A stretch of 60,948 nucleotides of DNA. Source: Oscillospiraceae bacterium (GTDB taxonomy: Bacteria > Bacillota > Clostridia > Oscillospirales > Oscillospiraceae). The stretch covers positions 1 to 60,948 of the forward strand of contig CADAUZ010000023.1 in NCBI GenBank assembly GCA_902791215.1, given 5' to 3'. The translations under genes were made by a program, and so were the position numbers. The notes below the pieces were generated by a model. It saw nothing but the letters and a program-made list of their open reading frames with translations, searched no databases and was not told where the DNA came from. The first letter of the stretch is position 1, and each line of letters starts with the position of its first letter. Below are positions 33,131 to 40,950 of this stretch, in pieces.

Positions 33131-33992
33131 ATGCTTCCTTCCTCCGCCGGTACAGGGCCTCGTTGAGGGCCGCGCCGTAGAAGAGGATCATCATGATGCT
33201 CTTGAGCCACATGGCCGCGAGGAATACCGAAGCCAGCGACCCGTACAGGGAGGATGCCTGCCAGAAGCGTTTGATGAAGATTTCAAACAGCGACGAGAAG
33301 ATCAGCCACATCCCCGCGGCAAACAGCGCCCCCGGCAGCTGATAGCGCAGCTTGCGGTGTACGCCCTGGAGATAGGTATAGGCAAGCAGGATTACGAGTA
33401 CCATCGCCCCCACGGTGATGAGGCCGCTGTACTCCATGAAGTCCATCAGCCTGCCCGCCACGTCCGGGATATTGAGCCACTCGTTGACCACGGCGATGAG
33501 CGACTCGATGGAGCCGCGCAGGACGCGGAAAATGAGCAGCGCCGGGATCAGCGCGATGAACAGCAGCGTGAACAGCAGCGACACGCCGCGCTGGCGCAGA
33601 AAGCGCCTGCCGGTGTTGCTGATTTTGCAAAGGCCCATCTGAATGGCGTTGACGCCGTTGGAGGCAGACCACAGCGACGCCACCACCGACACCGACACCG
33701 CGAGGCTGCCCGCCTGGCGGTTGACGTTTGCGATGACGCTGTGCAGCATGCTGCGCACCTCCGGCAGATCGGGCAGCAGGTCCCGCAGCGCGGTCTCCAC
33801 ATGCTGCAGGCTCACGTCCGGCAGCAGGTTCACGACGCCGATCATCAGCGTCAGCAGCGGCACCATCGCCATCAGGGTATACAGTGTCGTATACCCCGCG
33901 TAGACGGACATCTCGTTTTTGGCGTAGATGCGGCCCGTCTCCTTGACAACGTCCAGCAGGACGCTTTTCTTTATCGGCATGATACTGTTCAT
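33129..33992 (-). CDS. YihY/UPF0761 family membrane protein
   Basis: The 287-residue protein has about six membrane helices and the family pattern: YAGYTTLYTLMAMVPLLTL near the start, WSASNGVNAIQMGLCKI in the centre, and YGSLASVFLAAMWLKSIMMILFYGAALN near the end. The family was once annotated as ribonuclease BN; its true role is uncertain. Its start overlaps the stop of the thioredoxin reductase gene by 4 bases (ATGA), so the two are coupled. Confidence 0.9.
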   Translation of the reverse strand: MNSIMPIKKSVLLDVVKETGRIYAKNEMSVYAGYTTLYTLMAMVPLLTLMIGVVNLLPDVSLQHVETALRDLLPDLPEVRSMLHSVIANVNRQAGSLAVSVSVVASLWSASNGVNAIQMGLCKISNTGRRFLRQRGVSLLFTLLFIALIPALLIFRVLRGSIESLIAVVNEWLNIPDVAGRLMDFMEYSGLITVGAMVLVILLAYTYLQGVHRKLRYQLPGALFAAGMWLIFSSLFEIFIKRFWQASSLYGSLASVFLAAMWLKSIMMILFYGAALNEALYRRRKEA

Positions 33993-34897
33993 GCGTCCAG
34001 ATAGCGGCAGGCGGCCAGCGCCGCCACCGCGCCGTCGGCAACGGCGGTGGTAAGCTGGCGCACGCCCTTTGTGCGGCAGTCGCCCGCCACAAACACGCCC
34101 GCGCTCTTTGTCGCGCAGTCCTCGCCGGAGGCGGCGTAGCCCGCCCCGTCGAGCGTCACGAGCTCCGCGAAGATCCCGTTATCCGGCTGGTGCCCCACGG
34201 CGACGAAAAGCCCCGTGACCTTAAGTTCATAAGTCACGCCGTCCCGCTCGACCGTGATGCCCGAAAGCTCCCCGTCGCCGAGAAGCGCCGTGACACGGGC
34301 ATTCATCAGAAGCGTCACATTCTCGCGCTCCTTGAGCGCCTCAACCAGGCGCTGCTCGCCCCGGAAATCGGCGCGGCGGTGGATGAGGGTGACATGGGAG
34401 CAGGTCTCGCTCAGCAGGAGCGCGTCCTGCAAAGCCGCATTCCCTCCGCCGCAGACGGCCACATCCTGGCCCGCGAAGAAGGCCCCGTCGCACACGGCGC
34501 AATAGCAGACGCCGGAGCCCACAAGCTCCTCCTCACGCTCCACCCCGAGCATGCGGGGCCTTGCGCCCACGGCCGCGATGAGAGCCCGGCTCTGAAAGAC
34601 TGCCCCGGACTCACACACGACGGTCTTGACGCCGTCAGCCTCCGCGCGCACGGACACAGCCTCGTCCAGCTCCACTTCGGCGCCCTGCTCCATGGCCTGC
34701 TCGAGCAGCTTGTCGCCGAGCTCGGTGCCGGTGACGGAGAGAAAGCCCGGGAAGTTTTCGACCCGGGGGCTCCAGGTGATCTGTCCGCCGAAGGCGTTTT
34801 TCTCGATGACCAGCACGCTTTTTCCCGCCCGGCGGGCATAGGTGGCGGCGGTCAGTCCCGCAGGGCCCCCGCCGATAATGAGGATATCGTACAGCAT
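33989..34897 (-). CDS. trxB: Thioredoxin-disulfide reductase-like flavoprotein
   Basis: The 302-residue protein has an FAD Rossmann motif (DILIIGGGPAGLTAATYA), the redox pair CAVC in the middle, an NADPH loop GGGNAALQDALLL and the C-terminal FVAGDCRTKGVRQL FAD contact. It passes electrons from NAD(P)H to thioredoxin or a thioredoxin-like protein. The start at 34897 has a GGAAAGGA site. It is first in a two-gene operon with the yihY-like gene; no thioredoxin gene is adjacent. A ferredoxin- or other-dependent variant is possible. Confidence 0.9.
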   Translation of the reverse strand: MLYDILIIGGGPAGLTAATYARRAGKSVLVIEKNAFGGQITWSPRVENFPGFLSVTGTELGDKLLEQAMEQGAEVELDEAVSVRAEADGVKTVVCESGAVFQSRALIAAVGARPRMLGVEREEELVGSGVCYCAVCDGAFFAGQDVAVCGGGNAALQDALLLSETCSHVTLIHRRADFRGEQRLVEALKERENVTLLMNARVTALLGDGELSGITVERDGVTYELKVTGLFVAVGHQPDNGIFAELVTLDGAGYAASGEDCATKSAGVFVAGDCRTKGVRQLTTAVADGAVAALAACRYLDA

Positions 34898-34997
34898 AAA
34901 CGCTTTTTCCTTTCCAAACACTGTAAATACATACTCCGAAAGTAAAAATAATGCTCTGTTTTGTGCATCAAATTTTCCGGAGTTTACATAAATTTTC

Positions 34998-35027
34998 TTG
35001 CATTTTTGCCCTGATCAGGTATATAAT
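34998..35027 (+). promoter_or_regulatory. Promoter of the DUF975 gene
   Basis: TTGCAT (34998-35003), an 18-base spacer and TATAAT (35022-35027), about 50 bases before the start codon. Confidence 0.65.
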
Positions 35028-35078
35028 GGCATAACGCCTGAGAAAAGCAGGAAAACTTGCAAAAGGGAGGATCATCTC

Positions 35079-35933
35079 ATGTGGGACAGAAAAGAACTCA
35101 AAGCGAGAGGCATGGCCGCCTTTAAGGCCAACTACTGGAAATGCGTGCTGGCGGCACTGCTGCTCACCCTGTTTGTGGCGGGCACTTCCGTCAGCGTAAG
35201 CCGCTCCGCCGGCAACGTCCTCAACAACAACAGCAACATCAACTACTCCGTGAGCCAGACCGATTCCGGCGTGGAAGTCACCGTCAACGGTCAGACCTAT
35301 GACCAGATCGGCGACGCTATCAATGCCGCTGCCGCGATCGAGGGCACGACCCCCGAGCAGGCCCAGGCCGTTGCCCAGTTTGCCGAGTTTGCCGACACCG
35401 TGCAGAACAGTCCCGAGGCGCGGGAAGCCGTCAGCATCATGCTGACGCTGCTGGGCGGCATATTCCTTCTCATCGGTGTTATAAGCTGCCTGCTGCGCCT
35501 GCTGGTCTTCAACCCCCTGGAGATCGGCTGCCGCGGCTTCTTCACCGTCAACAGCGACGCGCCCGCGGAGCTCAGTGAGATCAAGACCGGCTTCAACCCC
35601 TTCGGCCGCAACATCGGCGCGATGTTCCTGCGCGATCTGTTCATCGTCCTGTGGAGCCTGCTGTTCGTCGTCCCCGGCATCATCAAGGCTTACTCCTACC
35701 GCATGGTGCCCTATATTCTCGCGGAGGACCCCGAGATCAGCGGCAGGGATGCCATCACTCTCTCCCGCCAGATGATGGACGGGCAGAAGTGGAACACCTT
35801 CGTGCTGGACCTGAGCTTCATCGGCTGGGACCTTCTCTCCGCCGTGACCGGCGGGCTGCTGGGGCTGTTCTACGTCAACCCCTACAAGCACGCCACCGGT
35901 GCCGAGCTCTACCAGGTGCTCAAAAATCAGTAA
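35079..35933 (+). CDS. DUF975 family membrane protein
   Basis: The 284-residue protein begins WDRKELKARGMAAFKANYWK, the DUF975 signature, then has a first helix, an Asn/Ser-rich outer loop, and several further helices with NPLEIGCRGFF, IKAYSYRMVPYIL and the C-terminal FYVNPYKHATGAELY. The function of the family is not established. The start follows AAAGGGAGG. It diverges from trxB and is followed by a terminator. Confidence 0.88.
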   Translation: MWDRKELKARGMAAFKANYWKCVLAALLLTLFVAGTSVSVSRSAGNVLNNNSNINYSVSQTDSGVEVTVNGQTYDQIGDAINAAAAIEGTTPEQAQAVAQFAEFADTVQNSPEAREAVSIMLTLLGGIFLLIGVISCLLRLLVFNPLEIGCRGFFTVNSDAPAELSEIKTGFNPFGRNIGAMFLRDLFIVLWSLLFVVPGIIKAYSYRMVPYILAEDPEISGRDAITLSRQMMDGQKWNTFVLDLSFIGWDLLSAVTGGLLGLFYVNPYKHATGAELYQVLKNQ

Positions 35934-35951
35934 ACCAAACAGAACATACAC

Positions 35952-35984
35952 ACGTCGGCTCCGTTTCGGAGCCGTCGTTTTTTA
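35952..35984. terminator. Terminator after the DUF975 gene
   Basis: An imperfect stem CGTCGGCTCCG/CGGAGCCGTCG with a short loop, followed by six T. Confidence 0.85.
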
Positions 35985-36188
35985 TTGTTTTTTTCTCGGC
36001 AGCGGATGCTTCTTGCCGTCGGGCGTCACGATATAGGTGTTTTCCAGCACCGAGATGGTGTTGCGGCGAAACTCCTCGATATACTCCTTCCGGAGCGCGT
36101 CGCGCTCGGAAAGCTCCTCATCAGTCAGCGCCCGCTCCTTCGCCAGATGCGCCAGCTCATTGATCCGCTCGATCTTTTCCTTTTCCAT
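35982..36188 (-). CDS. DUF896 (YnzC-like) small protein
   Basis: The 68-residue protein carries the DUF896 pattern EKIERINELAHLAKERALTDEELSER...YIEEFR and a basic end. These short helical proteins are widespread in Firmicutes and their function is not settled. The ATG at 36188 is used; a GTG 15 bases upstream is possible. Direct CACTTTTCACTTT repeats lie just upstream. It lies 30 bp downstream of the YfbR-like gene on the same strand. Confidence 0.88.
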   Translation of the reverse strand: MEKEKIERINELAHLAKERALTDEELSERDALRKEYIEEFRRNTISVLENTYIVTPDGKKHPLPRKKQ

Positions 36189-36218
36189 AACTTCACTTTC
36201 CACTTTTCACTTTTCACT

Positions 36219-36806
36219 TTAATCTTCGATGGTCCCCAGCTCGTCGAGCGTCAGCTCGAAGGCGGGGATGAAATACAGCAGGAAGTAGTCCACCTCCGGC
36301 AGGTGGTAAGCCTCCAGCGCCTCACGGGTGCGGCGCTCGGCGGAGATAAAGTCGCTGTTGCCGGCCTTGCGCTCTTCGATGCACTTGATGTAGGCCGAGA
36401 GCTTGTCAGCCGCCTTCACCAGATCGTGGCAGCGCCTGGCCGACGAGCCGTTGAGATAGGGCTCGAAGGCGCCGCGCATCTGCTCCGGCAGCGTACTCAG
36501 GAGCTTCTCGCAGGCAAGCTGCTCCACCTCGTCGTAAGCGCCCTTGATCTTGGCGCTGTGGTACTTGATGGGGGTGGGCAGATCGCCGGTCAGGATCTCG
36601 GAGCAGTCATGGTACAAGGCCACGGCGGCATATTCCTCCGGGTTGCAGGGGATCTGCAGCACGTCGCGGCGGATGATGCCCAGAGCGTGGGCAATGACCG
36701 CCACCTGATGGCTGTGCTCCTGGATGTTCTCGGGCAGTGCGTTGCGCATGAGGCTCCAGCGCTCGATGTAACGCATGCGCGAGAGATAAGCGAAAAAGTT
36801 ATACAT
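36219..36806 (-). CDS. HD-domain 5'-deoxynucleotidase (YfbR-like)
   Basis: The 195-residue protein has metal-binding HD motifs: EHSHQVAVIAHAL near residue 30, YHDCSEILTGDLPTPIKYH near residue 65 and KAADKLSAYIKC later, the arrangement of YfbR 5'-deoxynucleotidases. It dephosphorylates deoxynucleoside monophosphates. AAGGAGA precedes the ATG. The DUF896 gene follows on the same strand. Confidence 0.9.
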   Translation of the reverse strand: MYNFFAYLSRMRYIERWSLMRNALPENIQEHSHQVAVIAHALGIIRRDVLQIPCNPEEYAAVALYHDCSEILTGDLPTPIKYHSAKIKGAYDEVEQLACEKLLSTLPEQMRGAFEPYLNGSSARRCHDLVKAADKLSAYIKCIEERKAGNSDFISAERRTREALEAYHLPEVDYFLLYFIPAFELTLDELGTIED

Positions 36807-36861
36807 AGTATCTCCTTAAATATTGACAGTGCGCACAGTATAGCACGCCGCCCCGGGAATT

Positions 36862-38448
36862 TCAATCCGATCCTTGCAGCGCTGTCAGCACCGCCTCGGC
36901 GCAGCGCAGGCCGTCCACAGCGGCGGAGGTGATGCCGCCCGCGTAGCCCGCGCCCTCCCCGCAGGGGTAGAGGCCGCGCAGAGAACTCTGCATCGTGTCA
37001 TCCCGCAGAATGCGCACGGGCGAGGACGAGCGCGTCTCCGGCCCGGTGAGCACCGCGTCGGGATCGTCAAAGCCGTGAAGCTTTTGTCCCAGAGCCGGGA
37101 TTGCGTTTTGCATGACAGACGTGATCCGCTCGGGCAGCACCTTTCTCAGATCGCCCCAGACGACACCGGGCGCGTAGCTCGGCGTGACCGCGCCGGGGCC
37201 GGTGCTGGGCCGGTTTTCGAGAAAGTCCCCCACCAATTGCGCGGGCGCCCGGTACGAACCCGTATACGCATAGGCCGCGCGCTCGATCTCCCGCTGCCAT
37301 TCCATGCCCGCCAGCACCCCCTCGCCGGGGAAGTCCTCCGTGTGCAGGGTGACAAGCAGGGCGGCGTTGGCGTTCTCGCCGTCGCGCCGGGAATAGCTCA
37401 TGCCGTTGGTGACAACGCCGCCCGCTTCGGACGCGGCGGCGAAGACCTGCCCGCCGGGGCACATGCAGAAGGTGTAGGCGCTGGTCCCGTCCGGCAGATG
37501 GACATTGAGGCTGTAGTCGGCGGGCGGCAGCTCGCCCCGCTCGCGCCCATACTGGGCAAGGTCGATGGCGCTCTGCTTATGCTCGATGCGCACGCCCATG
37601 GAAAAGGGCTTGCGCTCCATCGGGACACCCATCTCGTGCAGCCACTGAAAGCTGTCCCGGGCGGAGTGCCCGATAGCGAGGATCAGGTGACGGCAGGGCA
37701 GAGTCTCCGATTTGCCGCCGTGTGTGACGTTCGCGCCGCAGACCGCCCCGTCTTCTGTTTTGATGCCGTCAAGCCTTGTTTCAAAGCGCACCTCGCCGCC
37801 GAGGGCGATGATCTCCCGGCGGATGCTCTGCACCACGTCGATCAGGATATCCGTGCCGATGTGGGGCTTAGAGTCAAAGGTCACAGACCCCGGCGCGCCG
37901 TGGGCGGCAAACTCCCGCAGGACCCAGAACATGCGCCGATCGTGCGTGCCGGTGTTGAGCTTGCCGTCGGAGAAGGTGCCCGCGCCGCCCTCGCCGAACT
38001 GGACGTTGGACTCGGTGTCGAGCGGCCCGCCTCTGCGAAAGACCTCCACCGCCGCAGCGCGCTTGACTGCCTCCTGCCCGCGCTCGATGACGATGGGCCG
38101 CGCCCCGGCTCTGGCCAGCACCAGCGCGGCAAACATGCCCGCCGGGCCGAAGCCCACCACCACTGGGCGCGTGTCCGCCTGTACAGCCGGGATCTCATAC
38201 ACGGGCGGCTCATAGGGGGCCGCGTCCTTCCCTGCGGCTTTCAGTGCCCGCTCCTCGCCGCGCTTTAAGCTGACGGCGGCGGAACAGGTATAGTGGATGT
38301 CGTTTTTCTTCCGCGCGTCCAGGGAGCGCTTGACCGGACGGATGTCCGCGATCTCGCCCTCGGGCACGCGCAGTTTTTTTGCCGCCTTTGTGCGGAGTTT
38401 CTCAAGAGACTCGCCCGGTTCGAGGCGGAGGTTTCGTACCAGGATCAT
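36862..38448 (-). CDS. FAD-dependent oxidoreductase of the COG2509 type
   Basis: The 528-residue protein starts with a small ferredoxin-like domain (LRTKAAKKLRV...IADIRPVKRSLDARKK), then an FAD Rossmann motif (VVVGFGPAGMFAALVLA), NVQFGEGGAGTFSDGKL and the C-terminal YPCGEGAGYAGGITSAAVDGL. This family of uncharacterised FAD-dependent proteins is common in Firmicutes. The start at 38448 overlaps the stop of the upstream flavoprotein gene by 4 bases. The substrate is unknown. Confidence 0.88.
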   Translation of the reverse strand: MILVRNLRLEPGESLEKLRTKAAKKLRVPEGEIADIRPVKRSLDARKKNDIHYTCSAAVSLKRGEERALKAAGKDAAPYEPPVYEIPAVQADTRPVVVGFGPAGMFAALVLARAGARPIVIERGQEAVKRAAAVEVFRRGGPLDTESNVQFGEGGAGTFSDGKLNTGTHDRRMFWVLREFAAHGAPGSVTFDSKPHIGTDILIDVVQSIRREIIALGGEVRFETRLDGIKTEDGAVCGANVTHGGKSETLPCRHLILAIGHSARDSFQWLHEMGVPMERKPFSMGVRIEHKQSAIDLAQYGRERGELPPADYSLNVHLPDGTSAYTFCMCPGGQVFAAASEAGGVVTNGMSYSRRDGENANAALLVTLHTEDFPGEGVLAGMEWQREIERAAYAYTGSYRAPAQLVGDFLENRPSTGPGAVTPSYAPGVVWGDLRKVLPERITSVMQNAIPALGQKLHGFDDPDAVLTGPETRSSSPVRILRDDTMQSSLRGLYPCGEGAGYAGGITSAAVDGLRCAEAVLTALQGSD

Positions 38449-39656
38449 GTGCCCAGCCTCCCCGCAAGTCTGCCGCTGGCCCAGGCCCACTGGAGGTTAT
38501 AGCCGCCGCAGTCGCCGTCGATGTCCAGTACCTCCCCGCAGGCAAAGAGTCCCGGAACAAACCAGCTCTCCAGGGTCTCGGGATTGAAGCCCGAGGTCTT
38601 CACGCCGCCCGCCGTGACCTGGGCCTTATCAAAGCCCTCAGTCCCCTGCACCGGGAGGCGAAAATCCTTGCAGGCACCGACGAGCTTTTCGAGTGCCCCG
38701 TCGTCCAGCTCCCGCAGGGGAGCATTCGCGTTGAGGGCCGCGTATTTGACCAGCATTTTCCCCAGCCGGTTATGGACGATGCCCGTCAGCATATCCCCCG
38801 CCGGGAGATCGGGCAGCGTCGCGCGGCGCTGTTTCAATAAAGCAAGAAGCGCGGCCCCGTCATAGTCTCTCAGAAAATCCGCCGCGAGGGTCAGGCCCTT
38901 GCCGCCGGTCGCGGCGGCGCGTGAAAGATCGAAGACAGCGGGGCCGGAGACGCCCGTCTCAATAAACTGGAGTTCACCGCTGCTCTCGGCAAGCAGATTC
39001 TCCCCCGCGTACAGGCGCAGGGCGCAGTCGGCGCGCACGCCCTTGAGGGCGCGGGGATACGCCGGCGCGGTGACGAGCTGGACAAGGGACGGATAGAGCG
39101 CTGTGCGCCTGTGGCCCAGCATTTTCAGTAATTCATACCCGTCCGACACGCCGCCGAGCTTGGCGCCCGCCGCGCCGCCGCAAGCGATAACAAGCTTGTC
39201 TGCGTGCAGGCGCTCCGAGTCCGTGACAACGGTGAAGCCCTGCTTTTCGCGCTTTACCTCCCGCGCAGGCTCGGCGGCTTTGAGCTCCACGCCCCGGGCC
39301 TCCAGATGGAAGCGCAACACGTCCAGCACGCTGTTGGCCGAGTCCGACAGCGGGTAGACCCGCCCGCCGTATTCCTCCACGGTCATGAGACCCAAAACGC
39401 GGAAAAAGTCCAGCACGGCCTGCGGCGGGAACGCGTCCAGCGCCGGGGCGGCGAAATCCCGGCTCTCGCCGTGGTAGTTTTCGATTGTCGCGCCGGTATT
39501 GGTGAGGTTGCAGCGCCCGTTGCCCGTAGCCAGCAGCTTGCGCCCGGCCCGCTGCTGCCGCTCGAGCAGGATGACGCGCCGTCCCGGCACCTCGGCTGCG
39601 GTCAGCGCGGCCATCATACCCGATGCCCCCGCGCCGATTATGATGATCGTTTCCAT
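38445..39656 (-). CDS. HI0933/YhiN-family flavoprotein
   Basis: The 403-residue protein has the family features: IIIIGAGASGMMAALTAA, LATGNGRCNLTNT, FNPETLESWFVPGLFACGEVLDIDGDCGGYNLQWAWASG. Members bind FAD; one has been described as an aminoacetone oxidase and others as rRNA-linked flavoproteins, so the role here is open. It is translationally coupled to the COG2509-type gene. A dispersed palindromic repeat lies directly upstream. Confidence 0.9.
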   Translation of the reverse strand: METIIIIGAGASGMMAALTAAEVPGRRVILLERQQRAGRKLLATGNGRCNLTNTGATIENYHGESRDFAAPALDAFPPQAVLDFFRVLGLMTVEEYGGRVYPLSDSANSVLDVLRFHLEARGVELKAAEPAREVKREKQGFTVVTDSERLHADKLVIACGGAAGAKLGGVSDGYELLKMLGHRRTALYPSLVQLVTAPAYPRALKGVRADCALRLYAGENLLAESSGELQFIETGVSGPAVFDLSRAAATGGKGLTLAADFLRDYDGAALLALLKQRRATLPDLPAGDMLTGIVHNRLGKMLVKYAALNANAPLRELDDGALEKLVGACKDFRLPVQGTEGFDKAQVTAGGVKTSGFNPETLESWFVPGLFACGEVLDIDGDCGGYNLQWAWASGRLAGRLGT

Positions 39657-39673
39657 TTAACAAACCTTCCTTC

Positions 39674-39821
39674 TAAGCTCCCTTTGCGAAAGGGAGCTGT
39701 CAGCCGCAAGCTGACTGAGGGATCGAGCACCCTGCACCAAGCCTTGACTGAGCAGAGCGCAAGCCGGAAAAATCGATCCCTCCGCCCCTTTGGGGCACCT
39801 CCCTTTTTTCCAAAGGGAGGT
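39674..39821. repeat. Dispersed palindromic repeat (CTCCCTTT...AAAGGGAG type)
   Basis: A chain of palindromes: AAGCTCCCTTT/AAAGGGAGCT at 39675-39698, GTCAGC/GCTGAC at 39699-39715, GGGATCGA (39719) facing TCGATCCC (39773), GCCCC/GGGGC at 39784-39796 and CCTCCCTTT/AAAGGGAGG at 39798-39820. The two ends are near inverted copies. It fills the 175-bp gap between asparaginase and the flavoprotein. The same type of repeat is, from memory, scattered in many gut Clostridia. Confidence 0.75.
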
Positions 39822-39831
39822 AAAAGCTGAT

Positions 39832-40830
39832 TCACGGGCAGCGCAGGATATCGTGCGCCACCGGGGTATAAAAGAGCTTCGCCACTTCTTTGGGCTCTTT
39901 TGTCTGGCCCAATATCCACATCATCTTCGCGTAGAGGGATTCGCTGGTCATGTCGTAGCCCTCCAGCACCAGCGGATTTTGCTTGAGTCCGTGGCCCACC
40001 GAGTAGACCGACAGATCCGAGCCCTCGTTCTGCACCTGGGTGGTGACGACGATGAACTTGCCCGCCGCGGTGTGCCTGTCCACCAGACGCAGAAGCTCCT
40101 CGTCCTCGTAGGCGGGAAGTCCCCCGACGCCGAAGCACTCGAGGATGAGCGCGTCGTTTCGCTGCAGCATGTAGTCAAGCAGCTTAGGGTCGAGGCCCGG
40201 CACCATCTTCACAAGCCCCACCTTCTCGTCAAGGCGGTCGAAAAAGCGCGGGGCGTAGAAGGCCTCCGGGGCGATATAGCGCACCAGCCGGTGGTCGAGC
40301 AGGATGCCCACGTCGGGATAGTTGATGCTGGAGAAGGCCGCAAAGCTCTTCGAGCAGGTCTTCCGTGCGTGGGTGCCGAGGATGACGCGGCCGCTGAAGA
40401 CGATATTCACCCCCGCAAGCTGCCCGGAGGCGGCGCAGACAAAGGCGTCGGTGAGATTCAATTTGGAGTCGGTGGAGTCGTAGTTGATGGGCTTCTGCGC
40501 GCCGGTGAGCATGACGGGCTTGTCTGCCCCCTGCACCAGATAGCTCAGCGCGGCGGCGGTGTAGGCCATGGTGTCGGTGCCGTGGCTGATGACAAAGCCG
40601 TCGTAGTCTTCATAGTGTGCCCGGATGGCGGCGGCGGTCTTAAGCCAGTGGGCGGGCGTGATGTTGGTGGAGTCGATGCTGAACAGGTTCACGCAGTCCA
40701 CATGACAGAGGTCCCGGATAGCGGGCACATAGCGCAGCAGCTGCGTGGGGCTCAGTTCCGGCGTAAGGCCGTCCGGTGTCATTTCCGAGGCGATGGTGCC
40801 GCCGGTGCCGATCATGAGGATGTTTTTCAT
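39832..40830 (-). CDS. Asparaginase (type I-like)
   Basis: The 332-residue protein has both asparaginase signature regions: MIGTGGTIASE near the start with the nucleophilic threonine, and VISHGTDTMAYTAAAL around residue 85. It lacks a signal peptide, so it is cytoplasmic and converts L-asparagine to aspartate and ammonia. The start at 40830 is used because GGGAGG precedes it; the frame extends upstream without a site. It diverges from the CotH gene; a TATAAT-like box lies on the minus strand near 40860. Confidence 0.93.
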   Translation of the reverse strand: MKNILMIGTGGTIASEMTPDGLTPELSPTQLLRYVPAIRDLCHVDCVNLFSIDSTNITPAHWLKTAAAIRAHYEDYDGFVISHGTDTMAYTAAALSYLVQGADKPVMLTGAQKPINYDSTDSKLNLTDAFVCAASGQLAGVNIVFSGRVILGTHARKTCSKSFAAFSSINYPDVGILLDHRLVRYIAPEAFYAPRFFDRLDEKVGLVKMVPGLDPKLLDYMLQRNDALILECFGVGGLPAYEDEELLRLVDRHTAAGKFIVVTTQVQNEGSDLSVYSVGHGLKQNPLVLEGYDMTSESLYAKMMWILGQTKEPKEVAKLFYTPVAHDILRCP

Positions 40831-40892
40831 ACCGCGTCCTCCCCAGTGCTTTTTTCTTATTATATACGCTTCTTTTCTTTTGCACAAGCAAT

Positions 40893-40922
40893 TTGACAGC
40901 AGCCCCTGTGCGGCGGTATAAT
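40893..40922 (+). promoter_or_regulatory. Sigma-A-type promoter of the CotH operon
   Basis: Consensus TTGACA (40893-40898), an 18-base spacer and TATAAT (40917-40922), 28 bases before the start codon. Confidence 0.85.
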
Positions 40923-40950
40923 AAATTATTATCATGTCGGAGGTATCCCC

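Noticed and set aside
36195-36220. CACTTTTCACTTT direct repeats as a significant repeat array
   Set aside because: Only a few short imperfect units in an intergenic gap; too short to support a function.
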